A stretch of DNA of 64,000 bases from Dirofilaria immitis. Its lineage: Eukaryota; Nematoda; Chromadorea; Rhabditida; Onchocercidae. The stretch is taken from NCBI GenBank assembly GCA_024305405.1, contig JAKNDB010000088.1, positions 2,064,001 to 2,128,000 of the forward strand, given 5' to 3'. The notes beneath the pieces were generated by a model. It was not told the DNA's origin. It made no database searches and worked only from the letters and a program-made list of their open reading frames with translations. Position numbers and translations under genes: made by a program. The stretch's first letter is position 1; every line of letters starts with the position of its first letter. Positions 1 through 13,050 of the stretch are shown here, in pieces.

Positions 1-127
1 TACGAAATTCAATAAACTAATAATCTAACCAAAATTTCAATTGTCGAACTTTAAACAGATTTATTAATATGATAACTTTAAGCAGATTTTTTTATTCAGA
101 TGGTTGCAATAGTTTCTTTTATAATTT

Positions 128-310
128 TGAATCGCTCAAAATACAGCATGCGAAATTATTCAAAATACTATTTCAGAATACTGTATACGACAAATCATCC
201 AGAGTACTGCTTACAGTGAGTTTGCGATATCACATGCGATGAATCGTTCTGAATACTAATCATAGTGAATCATTTGGGATACTATATATGGTGAATAGTA
301 CCGCATGCGG
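128..310. repeat. degenerate ~25-bp tandem repeat
   Basis: About six or seven diverged units of 24-26 bp can be read, each built around GAATACT followed by GTGAATCATT or a relative. The rest of positions 1-771 is AT-rich and shows no coding exon. Confidence 0.5.
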
Positions 311-771
311 CATGTATGGTAAAATATTAAGGAAATAAATCAAATTTAAGTATTTAATTAATAATAATTAATCATCAGGGCAAAAGCCAAGAGATGAACT
401 TTGCTGGTCTATATCACTAAAAAATATTTATCATATTATTAAATTAATATCGTATATTACTTCTTTGTCTTATTTTACTTATTTATTAATTGTTGGCGCA
501 TTTGTCATACTTTTAGCACATTAATCATGCAGTTGGCTTATTTTATCAATTATCAAATTAATAAGTTTACACTGCCCACAGGTGGATAAACAATGAATAC
601 TATACGGTTCAGGTAAAATGAACGAATGTCGTTAATTTTTTTTTTAATTTATGATACGTATAGAATTTCATAATAATTCTATAAATACAACATGCTTACG
701 TGTGACGTATATGTTTTACAAAAAGTACGATACGTCTACTTATTAATATTGTCAAATATTCTCAATAAATA

Positions 772-3688
772 TTATTCATCCACGAATAGGGATTTCGAGC
801 AATTTTTCCGCTCTTTTTTCACCATATATTGCCATGAATATGGATTCATTGGAACTGGTTTCTCGAAAGCGATCAATACAGGTGGTAATTTGATACCCTG
901 AAAATAAACAACCACTCATAAGTATATACCTAATTTTAAAATTAATTTATTAAATCATCATCATCTTGTTATAATTTAATTAATACAAAAATAAAAATAA
1001 TCATAAATGAAAAATAAAATTTATTAATTAAATCAAAAAATATAAATGAAGAAAGAAATTTTCAGCTTTTATTGCCACCTAATTTTTAACTAATAATTGA
1101 AATTTTATTTTATTATCTAATATACATACATTTATATTTCAAAAAAAATTTTCAAATAATAAATTCCTATTCTATTTTTAAAATTCTTTCTAAATTATAT
1201 TAAAACGTCATTAATTACCATTCATAGTTTCAAATGAAAATTTCTTGAAAGATTTATTGTTATTATTTTAATGGTTTCAAAAAAATTGGAAATTTTTACT
1301 GGAATTAAAATTTGAATAGATAATTCATAATCTTTATAACGATTAGACATTCTGCCATACTTCACTAAAAATCGAGCATATTTCAAATATTTTTTTCGTG
1401 CTGTCTTTTATCTTGAATTTTATCTCAAGAAAATTTATCATAGAATAAGCTATTATTTATAGAAAACAGAAAAGTTATAGATAAAAAATAATGAAAATTT
1501 CTCGTACCAACAAACATTTTTTTAGTAAAATTGAAAAAAAGGAAGCGTGAAGAAGTCTCGAATTCTTTCATGCGAGACTTAGGCACGAAAATTGGCATAT
1601 AAAAACAATAAAGGACAAAAAATGATTAAATAGTGTTGCTAAAAGAAAATGAAAAATATTGGACATAAAATTAGAGTAGAAAAATAATTATTACTTAAAT
1701 CATGAATATTGAATGAATTCATTTTTCGCATAAAGCATACTTTCTTATTCAAAAATAAGTTATCAATGCGGAAATATTTCATCGAGATATTTTAGAAAGA
1801 ATATTTATCTAATATATTATAATATGCTTTTATAAATCTTACGATTTTAAAGTATTTATAATTTCAATTTTGCTTCTAAATTAAAAATTTCGAATATTTA
1901 AACCTTTTATTGCTAGTTTTATTTTTAAATTTATGATTTTAAGCGTTAACATTTCATTTTTAAGTTTTGAGATTCAAAAATTTTAAATGTTAACGATTTT
2001 ATTTGTTCAAAATTATCAATTAATATTGCTACCAATTAAAATAAAAAAATCGGCAACTAATAAGAACAAAATAAAAATTGATGAAAAGTAAGCAAAAGAA
2101 CTCAAAAATTGATAATTAAGTTTAATTGAAATAAACGGAGAGGAATTTTGCTAAGTTTCTTTTATTTTGATTTTTAATATAAATATTTCTATTATGATTA
2201 TATAATGCTTTAGTTTTCAAAAAAAAATTGGTTTCAAGAAAAAAATTTCAAAATACTAATTAATTCATATATCATTTAAAAAAAAATGCAATTGATTAAC
2301 CTTATCATTCTGGAAACGTTTATCTGCAACGAAATATTCATCCAACATACTGTCATCATTATTTGGTTCATTTTTGTATAATGCAAAATGATTGCTTGAT
2401 TTGTCTGAAAATTTAATAATGATTATGGAAACTTGTAATTACAATATCTAAATTTAATAAAAATCCGTTTAATCAATATCGTTAAATAAATTTCTAATTA
2501 ATATTTTCATTTATTTTTCAATAATTTTTATATCATTATAAAAATTTATGCTACCGTATTTTAATATTGTTCTTTGATTTTTGGTATAGGTGATAAATTT
2601 ATATAACAAAATTAGTAATATCTACGTATTATCAGGATTATTAAATGTATTATATAATTATAAAACATTACTATTTTCTGATCAAATTATGCTTATAGTT
2701 TTAAAATTACTAAATTATTATTTCTCTCAGTTTACCAAATGAATTTATAATTTATTTTAAGCTATGATATAATCACAGTTAACTGATAACGTATTATAAT
2801 TCTTTCCCGTATTTCATCATAAACTGCGAAATATTTGTTGTAATTTTTTTTAATTTTACTTTTATTGTCTTTAATTTTTGATGCTTTCTTTTATCGTGAT
2901 GATATGAAGTCGTACTCTTATCAAATTTAAAAGAGTACATATATACATACGCTCCTCCAACCTTACAGTAGAAATGATGATTGTAAAAATGGTATGAAAC
3001 AGTATATGTATACCGCATAATGCTTCTTCAATTAACGGTAATAGTGAATGCAGAAATGGCATATATGATACATGTATGCCGTATAGTAGTATATATTTTT
3101 CAATACCTATGGTAATAATAGTGACTATAGAATTGATATATGTAATGCTGAATACGGTAGATGTACATTGTAAAACGCTCGTTTAACTAACTATGACAAT
3201 AATAACAACTGTATTTCTACAATCATAAAAAATGTATTATTACGATATAATTAATATTTGAGAAAAATTTAATCGAAAAAAATATTTGTTGTAATTTTAT
3301 TATTTATCACTCATTTTTATATTTTCTTTTATCTTAATCGTTGAAATTATAAGATTAAATTCAAAAGAAATAATACATTTAATGATGCAGTTTTATATAC
3401 AGGACAAAATGTTGCTCAACTAGGTACGACAGTAGTAGTAGTAGTAGTAGTGATTGCAGAAATAGTATGTGCAGTATTGTGACTAGTTAAATCATAAAAA
3501 CTTTCATTCAATATCACATTAATGGCAATTACTGTAATTCTACAGTCGTAGTAATAATAAAATATTTTTAAAAGAATTTTATTAAAATTACCGTATATGT
3601 CATTAGTTGGCGAAGCTGTTGTAGCAATAATAATTGTAGAAATAATGATGATAGAGTAGAATGGAATAGAATAACGATAACGATCCAT
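772..3688 (-). CDS. small secreted or peptide-precursor-like protein, 3 exons
   Basis: Family not recognised. Exons are 3688-3592, 2404-2301 and 897-772. The model encodes about 108 residues: a hydrophobic leader starting MDRYRYSIPFYS, then a polar acidic segment containing DEYFVADKRF, then a last exon with PPVLIAF, a KKER cluster and one cysteine. All junctions agree: phase 1 donor (TAC G|gtaatt) to acceptor tttcag, and phase 0 donor (AAG|gttaat) to acceptor tttcag, with TAA at 772-774. An in-frame ATG 13 codons upstream exists, but the chosen start gives a cleaner signal peptide. Dibasic DKR and KKER would allow prohormone-type cleavage, so a neuropeptide or other processed peptide is possible; that is inference. 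Introns are 1,187 bp and 1,403 bp. Confidence 0.55.
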
Positions 3689-5298
3689 TTTAACGTTACC
3701 AATATTGGGATTCATTAAATACAGCATTTTCGGGCTAACTCGTCTGTTTTTGTTTCTATTTCCGAAAGAATTTTTTTTTCCTAATCTTTTCTCGTTCTCG
3801 TATTTTGTCTTTCGTTTTCTTCCGTCCTTCTTAAGTTAAGCTTTTATTTATTGCTCAAAAATGAAAGAAAAAATAAAAAGATTGAAATTGATTTATTTCC
3901 TTGTACTCCAAGAATGTTTAGAATTGCTTCTTTTATTTTTTTGAACGAACTATTTAAAGTTTTCGACTAGTTTCTAAGATTATATTCCGATGGGAGAAAA
4001 ATTTACTTAAATAGATTAGTATATTTGGGAAGAAGGGTTTAAATTCAAATTTCCTCCTTCCCTCTGCTTTCTACTATTTCTAGTTCTTTTCCTTAATGCT
4101 ACTTTTAAAAATGCAAATCTGTAAATTAAAAATGTATTAATTTCCGGTTTATAGCTAGCAGTACTAATGCATTCACTAAGACCTATTATAAATTACTTTT
4201 GAAATAAAAAAATTTTTTGAAAAAAAGGTTATTATTATGAATTTAAAAATTTTTTGAATTAATAAAATAGTTTATCAAACGTCAAAGTTTACTTTTATGC
4301 TCATCACAGTTCTTTGATTAACAAAATAGAAAATATTAATTACCTTTCGATTCATGTTAATTAAGAAGAAAATAATTATTGATTTAGTATAATCATTGAA
4401 CGATGATAATGATTAGTTAATATTTTTGTGACTTTTTTGTGTTTCGATTTTTTAAGATTCAAAGTAAAGTTGATAATTATGCAGAAGAAACATCATATTT
4501 GAAAAAGTAAACATAACCTTACTTTTTTAAATCACACTATAATAATTAGTGATAATGCGACTGTTAATGGTTAATGATAATGATAATAGTAATGTTAATA
4601 AGATGCAGCAATTGATGATTAGCTATGACTATTTTGTTGATAAATATTGATTTGGTTTAATTTGTAAATTATAAAATGAAATAACATAGATGAACTTTAA
4701 TTGATTTTTGAAGGAATCAATTTCTTACCAACTGTTATAGCTTAAAAGACAAGTGAAACTACGAAATTTAGGGATACTCAATGAAAATAATAATTTTAAT
4801 AACAAAAATTATAATAGCAATAAAGACAATAATAATATTAATGATAACGATTATCTTGACACAAACGATAATTGCAACAATCAAGTAAGATAACATAAAC
4901 TTGTTAATAAAATTTCGATTGATAATTGTAATTTGTAAAATATTAAATAAAATAATTTGAAAATGAATTGGTTGTGCTGTGTAATATAGAATTAAATAAC
5001 TTAATTAAGGATTCGATATCATAATTTTAGAATATATATTTAATATTTTTAAAATTATTATTTATTCAAGCGAACATCCAACAATGTAATACAATTATTT
5101 CATAAATTAAATTTAGAATATTATTTGGTACAAATGTAATTAATTGGTTTAAATATAATTGATTTAGATCTAATTAGATATTTAGATATAATCTCAACAT
5201 TCACTGAAAATATTTTGATATAATTTAGATATAATTAAAAATTAATTGGTTAAGATATAATTGAAAATTTAAAAAAAATTGACTGGAAGAATATCATA
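3689..5298. other. intergenic, no gene seen
   Basis: AT-rich sequence. The first ~130 bases (3,720-3,850) are likely 5' flank or UTR of the minus-strand gene that starts at 3688. No exon with consistent frame and splice sites was found in the rest. Confidence 0.5.
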
Positions 5299-7945
5299 TC
5301 ATTCTATGATTACGAATCTTGTACATGTATTCGGCAAATTTCCAATACTGATACTGCATATGATTGTACAGGCAAATATATATGACAAATTAGAACAATC
5401 TAAGCATAGTTTAATTACCAAAAAGTAAATAAATAAATAAAATGTGAACTTATCAAGCTTGACGATTCATTTATGTTATCACATCATTAAAATATTTTAC
5501 TTTAGATGAAATATGGGTTTTGTTTCCATAGTAATCGTTTGTTTATCGTTAAATTGATGATGCTTATTTTAATCCAGATCATTCCAATATTTTAGTTTTT
5601 CTTTTCTATGTATTTTTATAAATAATGAGAATAAATTCAAATTACATTCCGGTTAAATTCAAATTTAAAATAATCCAAATCAGAAATGATTAAATTAGTA
5701 AATTTGTTATTGACAAAATAAAAATTTGGAATTATCTCAGTTCTTTGCAAAATTAAGAATCAAATAGGAAAAATTTTTTTTTATTTTCTCAAACTTTTTT
5801 TTTGCGACAAAGAAGGGATAATAAATTATTAATCAAATGGAAATTAACGAAACAATATTATTAATTGATCTTGGAATTATTCTTATCATATCAATCAATT
5901 ATTAATTGATTAAGTTAAGTGCTTCGATCAAAAAATTTTATTATTATTTGAGCAAGCAATCGATTGTTTCATTCAGCAAATTATTATCATCGTCGTAATT
6001 ATTATTATTATTAAAATTGTTATTATTATTATTATTATCATTATTATTGTCATTAATTATTATTATTACTATTACTATTACTAGTACTATTACCATTATT
6101 GTTACCATTATCATTATCAGTATTATTATTACCGCTGTTATTATCATTATTTACTGTTGTTATTATCATTGTTGTTATTATTATTATTATTATTGTTATC
6201 ATTGTTATTATTGTTATTATTATTATCACTACTATTATTATTATCATTGTTATTATTATTTTATTATTATTATAATCATATGTGATACAGTAAAGTGGTC
6301 ATATGTAAGAAAGAGAAAACGAATAACTAATTTATTCCTTTATTTAATTATAAACAATGATAAAAAGTAAATATCAATAATACAAGAATATATGCAAATT
6401 CCTTTTCACATTTATAGGTGAAAGTTTTTTCAACGTTGAAAAAAATTATTGTGTAATATCTATCGAGCGACAAACATTTTTCGATCATATTTCCCATTAT
6501 TATTTATCGAATTTGTGGCATCGGAAATTTTACCATCCCTTGTTCATTTCGATCATCAATTGAATAATCGATCATTGAGCTAAAATTAATTAATTTAATT
6601 AAAATTAGCCAAAATTTATTTTTATTTGAAATAAGCAAAAGTTTATAATTAATTATGTAAATTCTTCTTTTTTGTTTTCGCAAAAATTATTTTCTTTTGA
6701 AAAACAAAATTTTTCGTTTTTTTGAAAATTAATATATTAAAAAATATAAAATTATAAATTTAGCAAATAATAATAGTAAATAAATATTGCTTTATTATAA
6801 CAAAAAAGTTATAATTATTTATTCAAATCTTTTCGCTTTTTCTTGCCACAAAAAGAAGATTGCTTTAAAAATTAATAACGATTATTAAGAATATCAAAAA
6901 AGAAAAAAAGATTATACGATAGTATGGGAATATTTCCATAGTCATGATTGTATAAATTCCCGAGATATGTTGGATCATTTAGCAAAAGTGCTTTCTTGCT
7001 TCGATCCGAATAAAGACGCAAATTAGGATGCTAAAATTTAAAAAAAAAAAAGTAATAATAGAAAGTATAATAATTTTATATAAAAATTATTATTATTAAT
7101 TAATTTAATAATTAATTACTTAATAGAACTTTTTGGAATCGATGTGAATTCCATACTGATAGATAATGAAATTAATCGAATATTATTTATTTTAGTTTAT
7201 TCACTAAAATTTTATTCATAATAAATTAATTAAATTACAATATTTCATATCTTCTTTTCTTACATCAATTTAATTTTATTATTACATAATTTCAATGTTT
7301 GCTTAGTATACTCTTTGCTTATTTTAGCCTATTTTGAGAAAAAAAACAAAAGCAAGAAGAAATATTGGAAATCATTTATTGATTATACTGATTATTATAA
7401 CAAGTTTGTTATGTTTAGTAAGCTCATATCAATTCTCTAAAATATGTCTATTATAATGAATTATTATAATCAAATAAGTATGAAATTTTGTATAATTTAA
7501 ATGATAATATCAGAATTATTATTTGAATAATTTAATTCAAACGCTATTGTTTGAAAGCTAATGAAATGCTGTAAAATGTAAGTGATAGTTGAAGTATAAT
7601 TTATGCAATATTATCATTATCATTATTAACAAAATACTTCTAATTAACTAGTAATTAATTATAATTATTTATCAAATAACTGAAAAGCAAATGATATTTA
7701 TTTCAAACTAATTATTACGATATAACAGATTTCATTAATGAATTGCACTAATTATCGACAATTGTTTATATTAGTTACATATTGGAAATGATTATGAAAA
7801 GTGGAATGAAATTTAAAAATTAAATTAATTTGAAATGAACCATATTATTTCTAAGCTTAAATAATCCGCCAGGTCTTGCAATCATATAAAATGCATCGCA
7901 TGCATCAATTATCGCAAATGCAATAAGAAAGGTAATTTTATTCAT
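5299..7945 (-). CDS. putative small secreted protein, 3 exons
   Basis: Family not recognised. Exons are 7945-7841, 7030-6918 and 5353-5299, giving about 90 residues. The N-terminus MNKITFLIAFAIIDACDAF reads as a signal peptide. The middle exon is polar and contains YSDRSKK and LNDPTYLGNLYNHDYGN. The last exon ends in RFVIIE and TGA. Phases agree at both junctions (0 and 2), and acceptors ATTTTAG and TATGCAG are typical. An ATTTTCAG acceptor ends at 7959, 13 nt upstream of the ATG, which suits trans-splicing and supports this start. The middle exon is also open on the plus strand (6,900-7,025), but splice sites favour minus. The third exon is the weakest part. A processed peptide precursor is possible. 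Confidence 0.42.
5998..6274. repeat. TTA/TTG trinucleotide microsatellite
   Basis: About 275 bp of imperfect ATT/GTT trinucleotides inside the second intron of the minus-strand secreted-protein gene. ORFs on both strands here (poly-Ile, poly-Asn, poly-Tyr) are repeat artefacts. Confidence 0.85.
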
Positions 7946-7977
7946 TTATTACTTTTACCTGAAAATAAATCTTACAT

Positions 7978-8296
7978 AGTTTCTTTGATTAGCAAATCAT
8001 AAGCATAAATTTATTTATCAGCACAAAATGATATTATCAACTGCTATTAACGAAATCCTGAAAAATCTCAATTGTTTCCATCTATGTACATTTGTTTCAT
8101 TAGGAAAAATGTTAAGTATTATCAGTATGACATCATATTATAAACTAGTATCAACGAAATCACGAATAATCGTAGTCATTTTTCATTAGCATGTATTTAT
8201 TTGATTAGGAAAAAATAAGCATAGATAAGCTTATCAGCACAAGATGATACAATCAAATTATTGTTCATGAAAATATGAAATATCCATTTATTAAAT
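7978..8296. repeat. diverged ~108-bp tandem repeat, 3 copies
   Basis: Three copies start near 7,978, 8,089 and 8,198. Each begins TTTGATTAG or TTTCATTAGGAAAAA, continues with AAGCATA and TTATCAGCACAA-type blocks, and ends near a CATGTA-like motif. It lies just upstream of the minus-strand secreted-protein gene. Confidence 0.55.
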
Positions 8297-8678
8297 AAGA
8301 ATTGAACTAATAACAAAATAAAATAAAAATCAAAATAACATTATCCTGATATTATTATATGGATAAATTTATGATTAAATCAAAAATTAAATCTAATTTT
8401 AAAAAATTTAAAAGTACTTCAATATTTCCAAATATGAAACACATTCAATTTCTGTTAGCTTTTAAAATATTATTCAGAAAAAAATTGATTTAAAAAAGTT
8501 GATAAAAGTGTTATCGAATTCGGCTCAAATTTTTTAAGTCTACTTTAAAATATAAAGTATATGATCTTCAAGTTTTGAAGTTTCAATTCAAAATTTGAAA
8601 TGATAATAATAATGATATGATAGAAATTCATTGATGTCTTCACTTTATTCAAGTTAATACACCTGAAAATTGATAACA

Positions 8679-8723
8679 ATGAAGATAAAGTGATAGCATA
8701 ATTGATTAATGCTTTATCTTCAT
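8679..8723. other. inverted repeat / hairpin
   Basis: ATGAAGATAAA (8,679-8,689) pairs perfectly with TTTATCTTCAT (8,713-8,723). Inside it GCAT pairs with ATGC around a 9-nt loop, with a 6-nt bulge on the 5' side. Function unknown. Confidence 0.5.
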
Positions 8724-10017
8724 CAATTAAGCAGACTTGATAAGGATTTTAGGCTAGTATGCTATCAACAAAGTAATATACATATATAAACAATTTTAAA
8801 TTTTAAAAAATTTTGATATTTACTAAATAACTAAAATTTAAAATCCTTATGTACTATGTAAATTCACCTAGGAAAATCCGGATAATTTTTGATAGCATGA
8901 AATTCTATCAAAAATTGCAAAGTTATTTTTAAACAAATTAATTTTTAATATGAAAAGTTTTAAATCAAATAATCTTAGCTTATTTTTGAAAGAAAAATAA
9001 AAGTCAAAATGATTCAATCAAAGGTAGCTGAACAATTGTCAAATATAATAAATTTTTTTGAAATATTTAAAGAAAAAAAACTTTTATTCAAAAGATTTAA
9101 TTATAAAAATAATACATTTTTTTCATCGATTTTTATTTTAATCTTTTCATTTATCATATCCTTCCTAAAATTTTTAAAAAGATAAAAGAAAAGAAAATTG
9201 AAAGAAAAAAATTAAAACTTATAATCCGCAAAAATTTAAAAATATTTTTTCATATTGCAAAATTTTAATTTTTATTAATTTCTTTTTATATTATTTGAAA
9301 TCAAATTATTAGCTATTTTATTTTATATCGAAAAATGAATTCTTTGCAAGTTTCATTTTTCATGTTTTTTTAATAGAAACGAATAGATTATTCCATTTAA
9401 AAATTTTGAATAACTTTTTACAGTTTTGTTCTATATTTCACAAAAAGGATTGTTTCAATTAAACAAGTAATATAATAAATAATTATTAAATTTGATAATT
9501 CATTTCTGTACTATCATTTGTTTTTGTTGCAGCCGATGATAAATTAGTAGATAAAAATTAATTCTTATTTTATTTTATTTTACCTTTAATAATTATTATT
9601 ATCAGGCGAATGCTGAAAAATAATTATTTATTAATTGATATCAAATTATTTCTTCACTTAATTTTAATTAATCGTCGAAATAATTTCATTATTAATACTA
9701 ATATATATCGAAACATTTATTAAAAATTGATTTAATCGAAAATTCGATATAACATTTCTTTATTGCTTATATCACTTAAAATATATTCATTGCTCAATAC
9801 TCGAATACTTGAATAATCGTTTATGAAATTAATATAATAAATGCAAATTATTTATAAATGTCTTTTTCAAAGTTTGCAAATTTTGACGGATTTATTTTCA
9901 CAATTTTAACTTTGATTTTCGTCAAAATGATGGAAAAAGTTAGAAAATTTTTCGAAACTTTTTCTTATCGCAATACAAAATCTTATCAACAACACTTTTT
10001 ACTCCAGCAACTTTAGC

Positions 10018-10205
10018 TTCTTCCTTATCATAACGTTATCATTTAAAAGTTGAATAAAAATTATCAGATCATAAATGAGTTTATCCCTTACCGCAACGAT
10101 ATTAGTTAAATTTGAATAAAAATAATCGAAACAGAATGAGCTTTATCCTTATCGCAATGTTATCACTTAAAATTTGAATGAAAATTATCATTTCGAAAAT
10201 GAGAT
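10018..10205. repeat. ~63-bp tandem repeat, 3 copies
   Basis: Three copies of a unit containing TTATC...CAACG/AATG, TTATCATTTAAAA, TTGAATAAAAATTATC and AAATGAG. The antisense ORF across it is not credible as a gene. Confidence 0.55.
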
Positions 10206-10522
10206 AAATGTGAAAAAATTTTTGTTGTTTTTTAAATATCCTAAAAACAATTTGTAATTTTTCGGTTAAAAATAATTTCATTAGATAAAATTGATCAAAA
10301 TTATGATATGGAAAAATTGGTAAATGGTAAAAAATTTGGTAAGAAAATCTTATGCGATGAAATATAAAATTTTTGATTGATATGCTGAATTTTGAAAAAT
10401 GAAAAAAATCAATTTCTTTTCTCGACATAAATATAATTAATTGAGCAAATACGATTGATATTTCGGAACGAATAATCTCAGATATTTCTATTAATGTATA
10501 ATTAATTATTTATTCAGCGGAA

Positions 10523-11733
10523 ATGGAATTAATTTCGCTAATTCATCCTAACATTACGTTGCAATTCCGATCAAAATTAATTACGAAAAAACAAAAGGAA
10601 GTTATGAAAGACTTTAGAAAAAATAAAAAAAGTTTTATTAATTCTAACTTATTCATTTCCGTGAAGAAATGGAAATTTTGTTAAGAAACTATGCGACATT
10701 TTTTTATTTTAATATATAAATTTTTGGCTAAAATTTTTGAAAAAAGACGACATAAACTTTCTTGTAAAAAAAAAGCTTAAATTTTTTTATTTGTTTAAAT
10801 TTTTGTAATTTAAGGATATATTTTTTTATGAGAAGTTAATGAATCGATAATTTAATGAAAAGTTTTAATATTATGGCAAAGTAAAAAAGAAGCGAAATGA
10901 AAAAATCAAATATCACGCATTGTTGTTACGGTAAAATATGAAAAAAGTGAAGTGAAAAAGTTATATATCACGTATTGATATTACGGAAAAGTAAGAAAAA
11001 GAGTGAAATGGAAAAATCATATATCACTTACTAATACTACGGCAAAATAAGAAAAATACATTAAGTAGCGAATCACTTATCAGTAGGGAAAGATGTAAAT
11101 TTTTTATTATTCAATTTTCCATGAGTTACTCATATATTTTTTATGAAAGTTACCAAATCGATAATTCGATGAAAAATTTCAGTATTATGGCAAAGTGAGA
11201 AAAAAAAATTAAATAGGAGAAATCGCATATTTCATATTCCAATTTTTCCTTATCATGCATTCTCGATACCAATACAAATAATTATACAATATATAGAAAT
11301 TAATTACCGATTATATGCTTTTAACTTAACTTAACAACTATAGAAAAAGTTTGGCTATTGTGATACAATCATTTTCGCATGATAATTCATATGTGGAAAT
11401 GAAATATAAAATATTTTGGATTATCAACAAAAAAGCCAAAATATTTACAACTTTGTTTTTTCCGCCTTTTTTAATTTGAATATTCATTATTTTCTAGCTT
11501 CATGATTATCATATGATAATTGAAAAATCGTTGGGAAAAAATCATTGATATCATTTTACTTATTATTCATATCAATATGATATTTCCACTAATTGCCATT
11601 TATATTGAAGAAAAAAAGTTTGACGAAAAACAAAACATTAATTATTTCTAATATATCATTAAAAGATATTAATGATTATCATTTACGTAATACAGATGAT
11701 ACGGCTATCAAATATAGTTGGCGTAAATCATAA
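10523..11733 (+). CDS. weak two-exon gene candidate
   Basis: Low-confidence model. A TTTATTCAG acceptor lies 5 nt before ATG 10523, and the frame stays open for 53 codons to TAA at 10684 (MELISLIHPNITLQF...). A donor at GAA|gttatg would end a first exon of 26 codons in phase 0. A second open exon at 11611-11733, after TTGAAG, starts in phase 0 and reads KKSLTKNKTLIISNISLKD and then an Asp/Thr-rich tail ending SWRKS before TAA. Codon content is more protein-like than the flanks, but no family is recognised and open frames of this length occur by chance in sequence this AT-rich. It could be two unrelated ORFs or neither. Confidence 0.2.
10825..11240. repeat. ~62-bp tandem repeat, several copies
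   Basis: Units contain TTACGG/TTATGGCAAAGTAAGAAAAA, GAAATG(G)AAAAA and TATATCAC. At least three adjacent copies lie in 10,870-11,050. The block GAATCGATAATTTAATGAAAA...TATTATGGCAAAGT near 10,840 recurs near 11,155. Confidence 0.6.
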
Positions 11734-11775
11734 TCAAAAAAGAAAAGTTAAGAAAAAAGCAAAATCATATATTCA

Positions 11776-11835
11776 ATAATAGTAATGATAATGATAATAA
11801 TAATAATAATAATAATAATAATAGTAATAATAACA
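11776..11835. repeat. AAT trinucleotide microsatellite
   Basis: Nearly uninterrupted AAT/ATA units. Confidence 0.85.
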
Positions 11836-12098
11836 GAAATATAATTTATATCAAATTATTTTTATCAGAGATAATATATGTGAAATAATTAATCAAAAAT
11901 AATTAATTTTGTGATTTGTAAAACTATAAAATTAAATTTTGATATCAAAATATACGTTTCCAATGAAATAATATTAAAAGGTCAGGTAATTTTCTTACCT
12001 TTCACACTTTCTCATTTCGATATAAATTAAATTTTTGTAATCTAACATTCATTATAACATTTCTTTTAATTTCAAAGCAGAAAATATATTTACACTGA

Positions 12099-12548
12099 TA
12101 ATAATACTATTATGATAATAACAATAGTAATAATAATGGTAAATAGCAATAATAATAGCAATAAATGATAGTAACTATAATAGCAATAATAGAAAAGAAC
12201 GTTAATAGTAATAATAATGAATAACAATAATAGCAGTAACAGTAATAATAATGATAATAATAATAGCAGTAACAGCAATAATAATGATAATAATAATAGC
12301 AGTAACAGTAATAACAAACATTAACAACAATAATGATATATGAAGACAATAATAATAATAAAAGAAATAAAAGTAATAATAATAATTAATGAGAGTAGTA
12401 GCAATGGCAAGTAATAATAATAATAATAATAATAAATAACGATAGTAATAGTGATAATGGTGCTGATAATAATAATAACAATAATAATAATAATGAATAG
12501 CAATAATAATAGTAATAGTAATAAAATAAATAATAATAATAATAATTA
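12099..12548. repeat. long AAT/AGC-interrupted microsatellite
   Basis: About 450 bp of AATAAT with AGTAAC, AGCAAT and GATAAT interruptions. The block AGCAGTAACAGYAATAATAATGATAATAAT repeats near 12,231-12,310. Minus-strand ORFs here are poly-Leu or poly-Tyr and are rejected. Confidence 0.9.
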
Positions 12549-12879
12549 AATAAAAATTAGCAAATGCATGATTTTATTTGTTAGTTATACCATAATTTTT
12601 ATTGTAATTTATTACTAAATACAATAATTATACAAAATATTTAAAAACTAGTAATTAAAATTATTCATTATTATTGCTTTTGCTGATTTCAGCTATAACC
12701 AAAATTAACTATGAATGACAATTTCGGAAATAATCGAAAAGTAATTGAAATGTGAAACTAATGAGATTGGTATTATAGATGGTAAGAGATAATAAAATTG
12801 AAATTGAAATTATCAATAACGTATTGATTGTTACTATATGATTACAAATTTTAGTAGCCGACAGATAAAATTTAAATAG

Positions 12880-13050
12880 AATTTTTGGCCAGTAATTTTA
12901 AGTAAAATGAGGCCAAATAGTTTCTAAATTGAATGAGACTAGCAGTTATTAAATACAATGAGATCAAATAGCTGTTAAATAGAAAGGGTCAATAATTCTT
13001 GATAAAAATGTGACGAATAGTTCTTTAAGTAGGAGAGGTCATTCTTTTTC
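12880..13050. repeat. degenerate ~34-bp tandem repeat
   Basis: About five units of AATGAGRYCAAATAGTTNTTAAAT type, recognisable from AATAGTT and TGAG/GAGG spacing. Confidence 0.45.

Noticed and set aside
692..901. 69-codon plus-strand ORF
   Set aside because: The minus-strand terminal exon at 897-772 explains the open region and has a matching acceptor and phase.
5281..5391. Plus-strand Cys-containing frame (ESCTCIRQISNTDTAYDC)
   Set aside because: No acceptor; overlaps the minus-strand third exon candidate, which fits splice phase.
6017..6370. 117-codon poly-Ile/Tyr ORF and its antisense partners
   Set aside because: Entirely produced by the TTA/TTG microsatellite; lies in an intron of a minus-strand gene model.
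6900..7025. Plus-strand reading DCINSRDMLDHLAKVLSCF
   Set aside because: Protein-like, but lacks a proper acceptor; the minus strand has TTTTAG and GTATAA sites in phase with flanking exons. Kept only as an alternative.
10102..10428. 108-codon minus-strand ORF
   Set aside because: Phe/Ile/Lys-rich composition of noncoding AT-rich DNA, overlapping a tandem repeat; no splice sites or signal.
12090..12503. Overlapping minus-strand poly-Leu/Tyr ORFs
   Set aside because: Translation of an AAT microsatellite in several frames.
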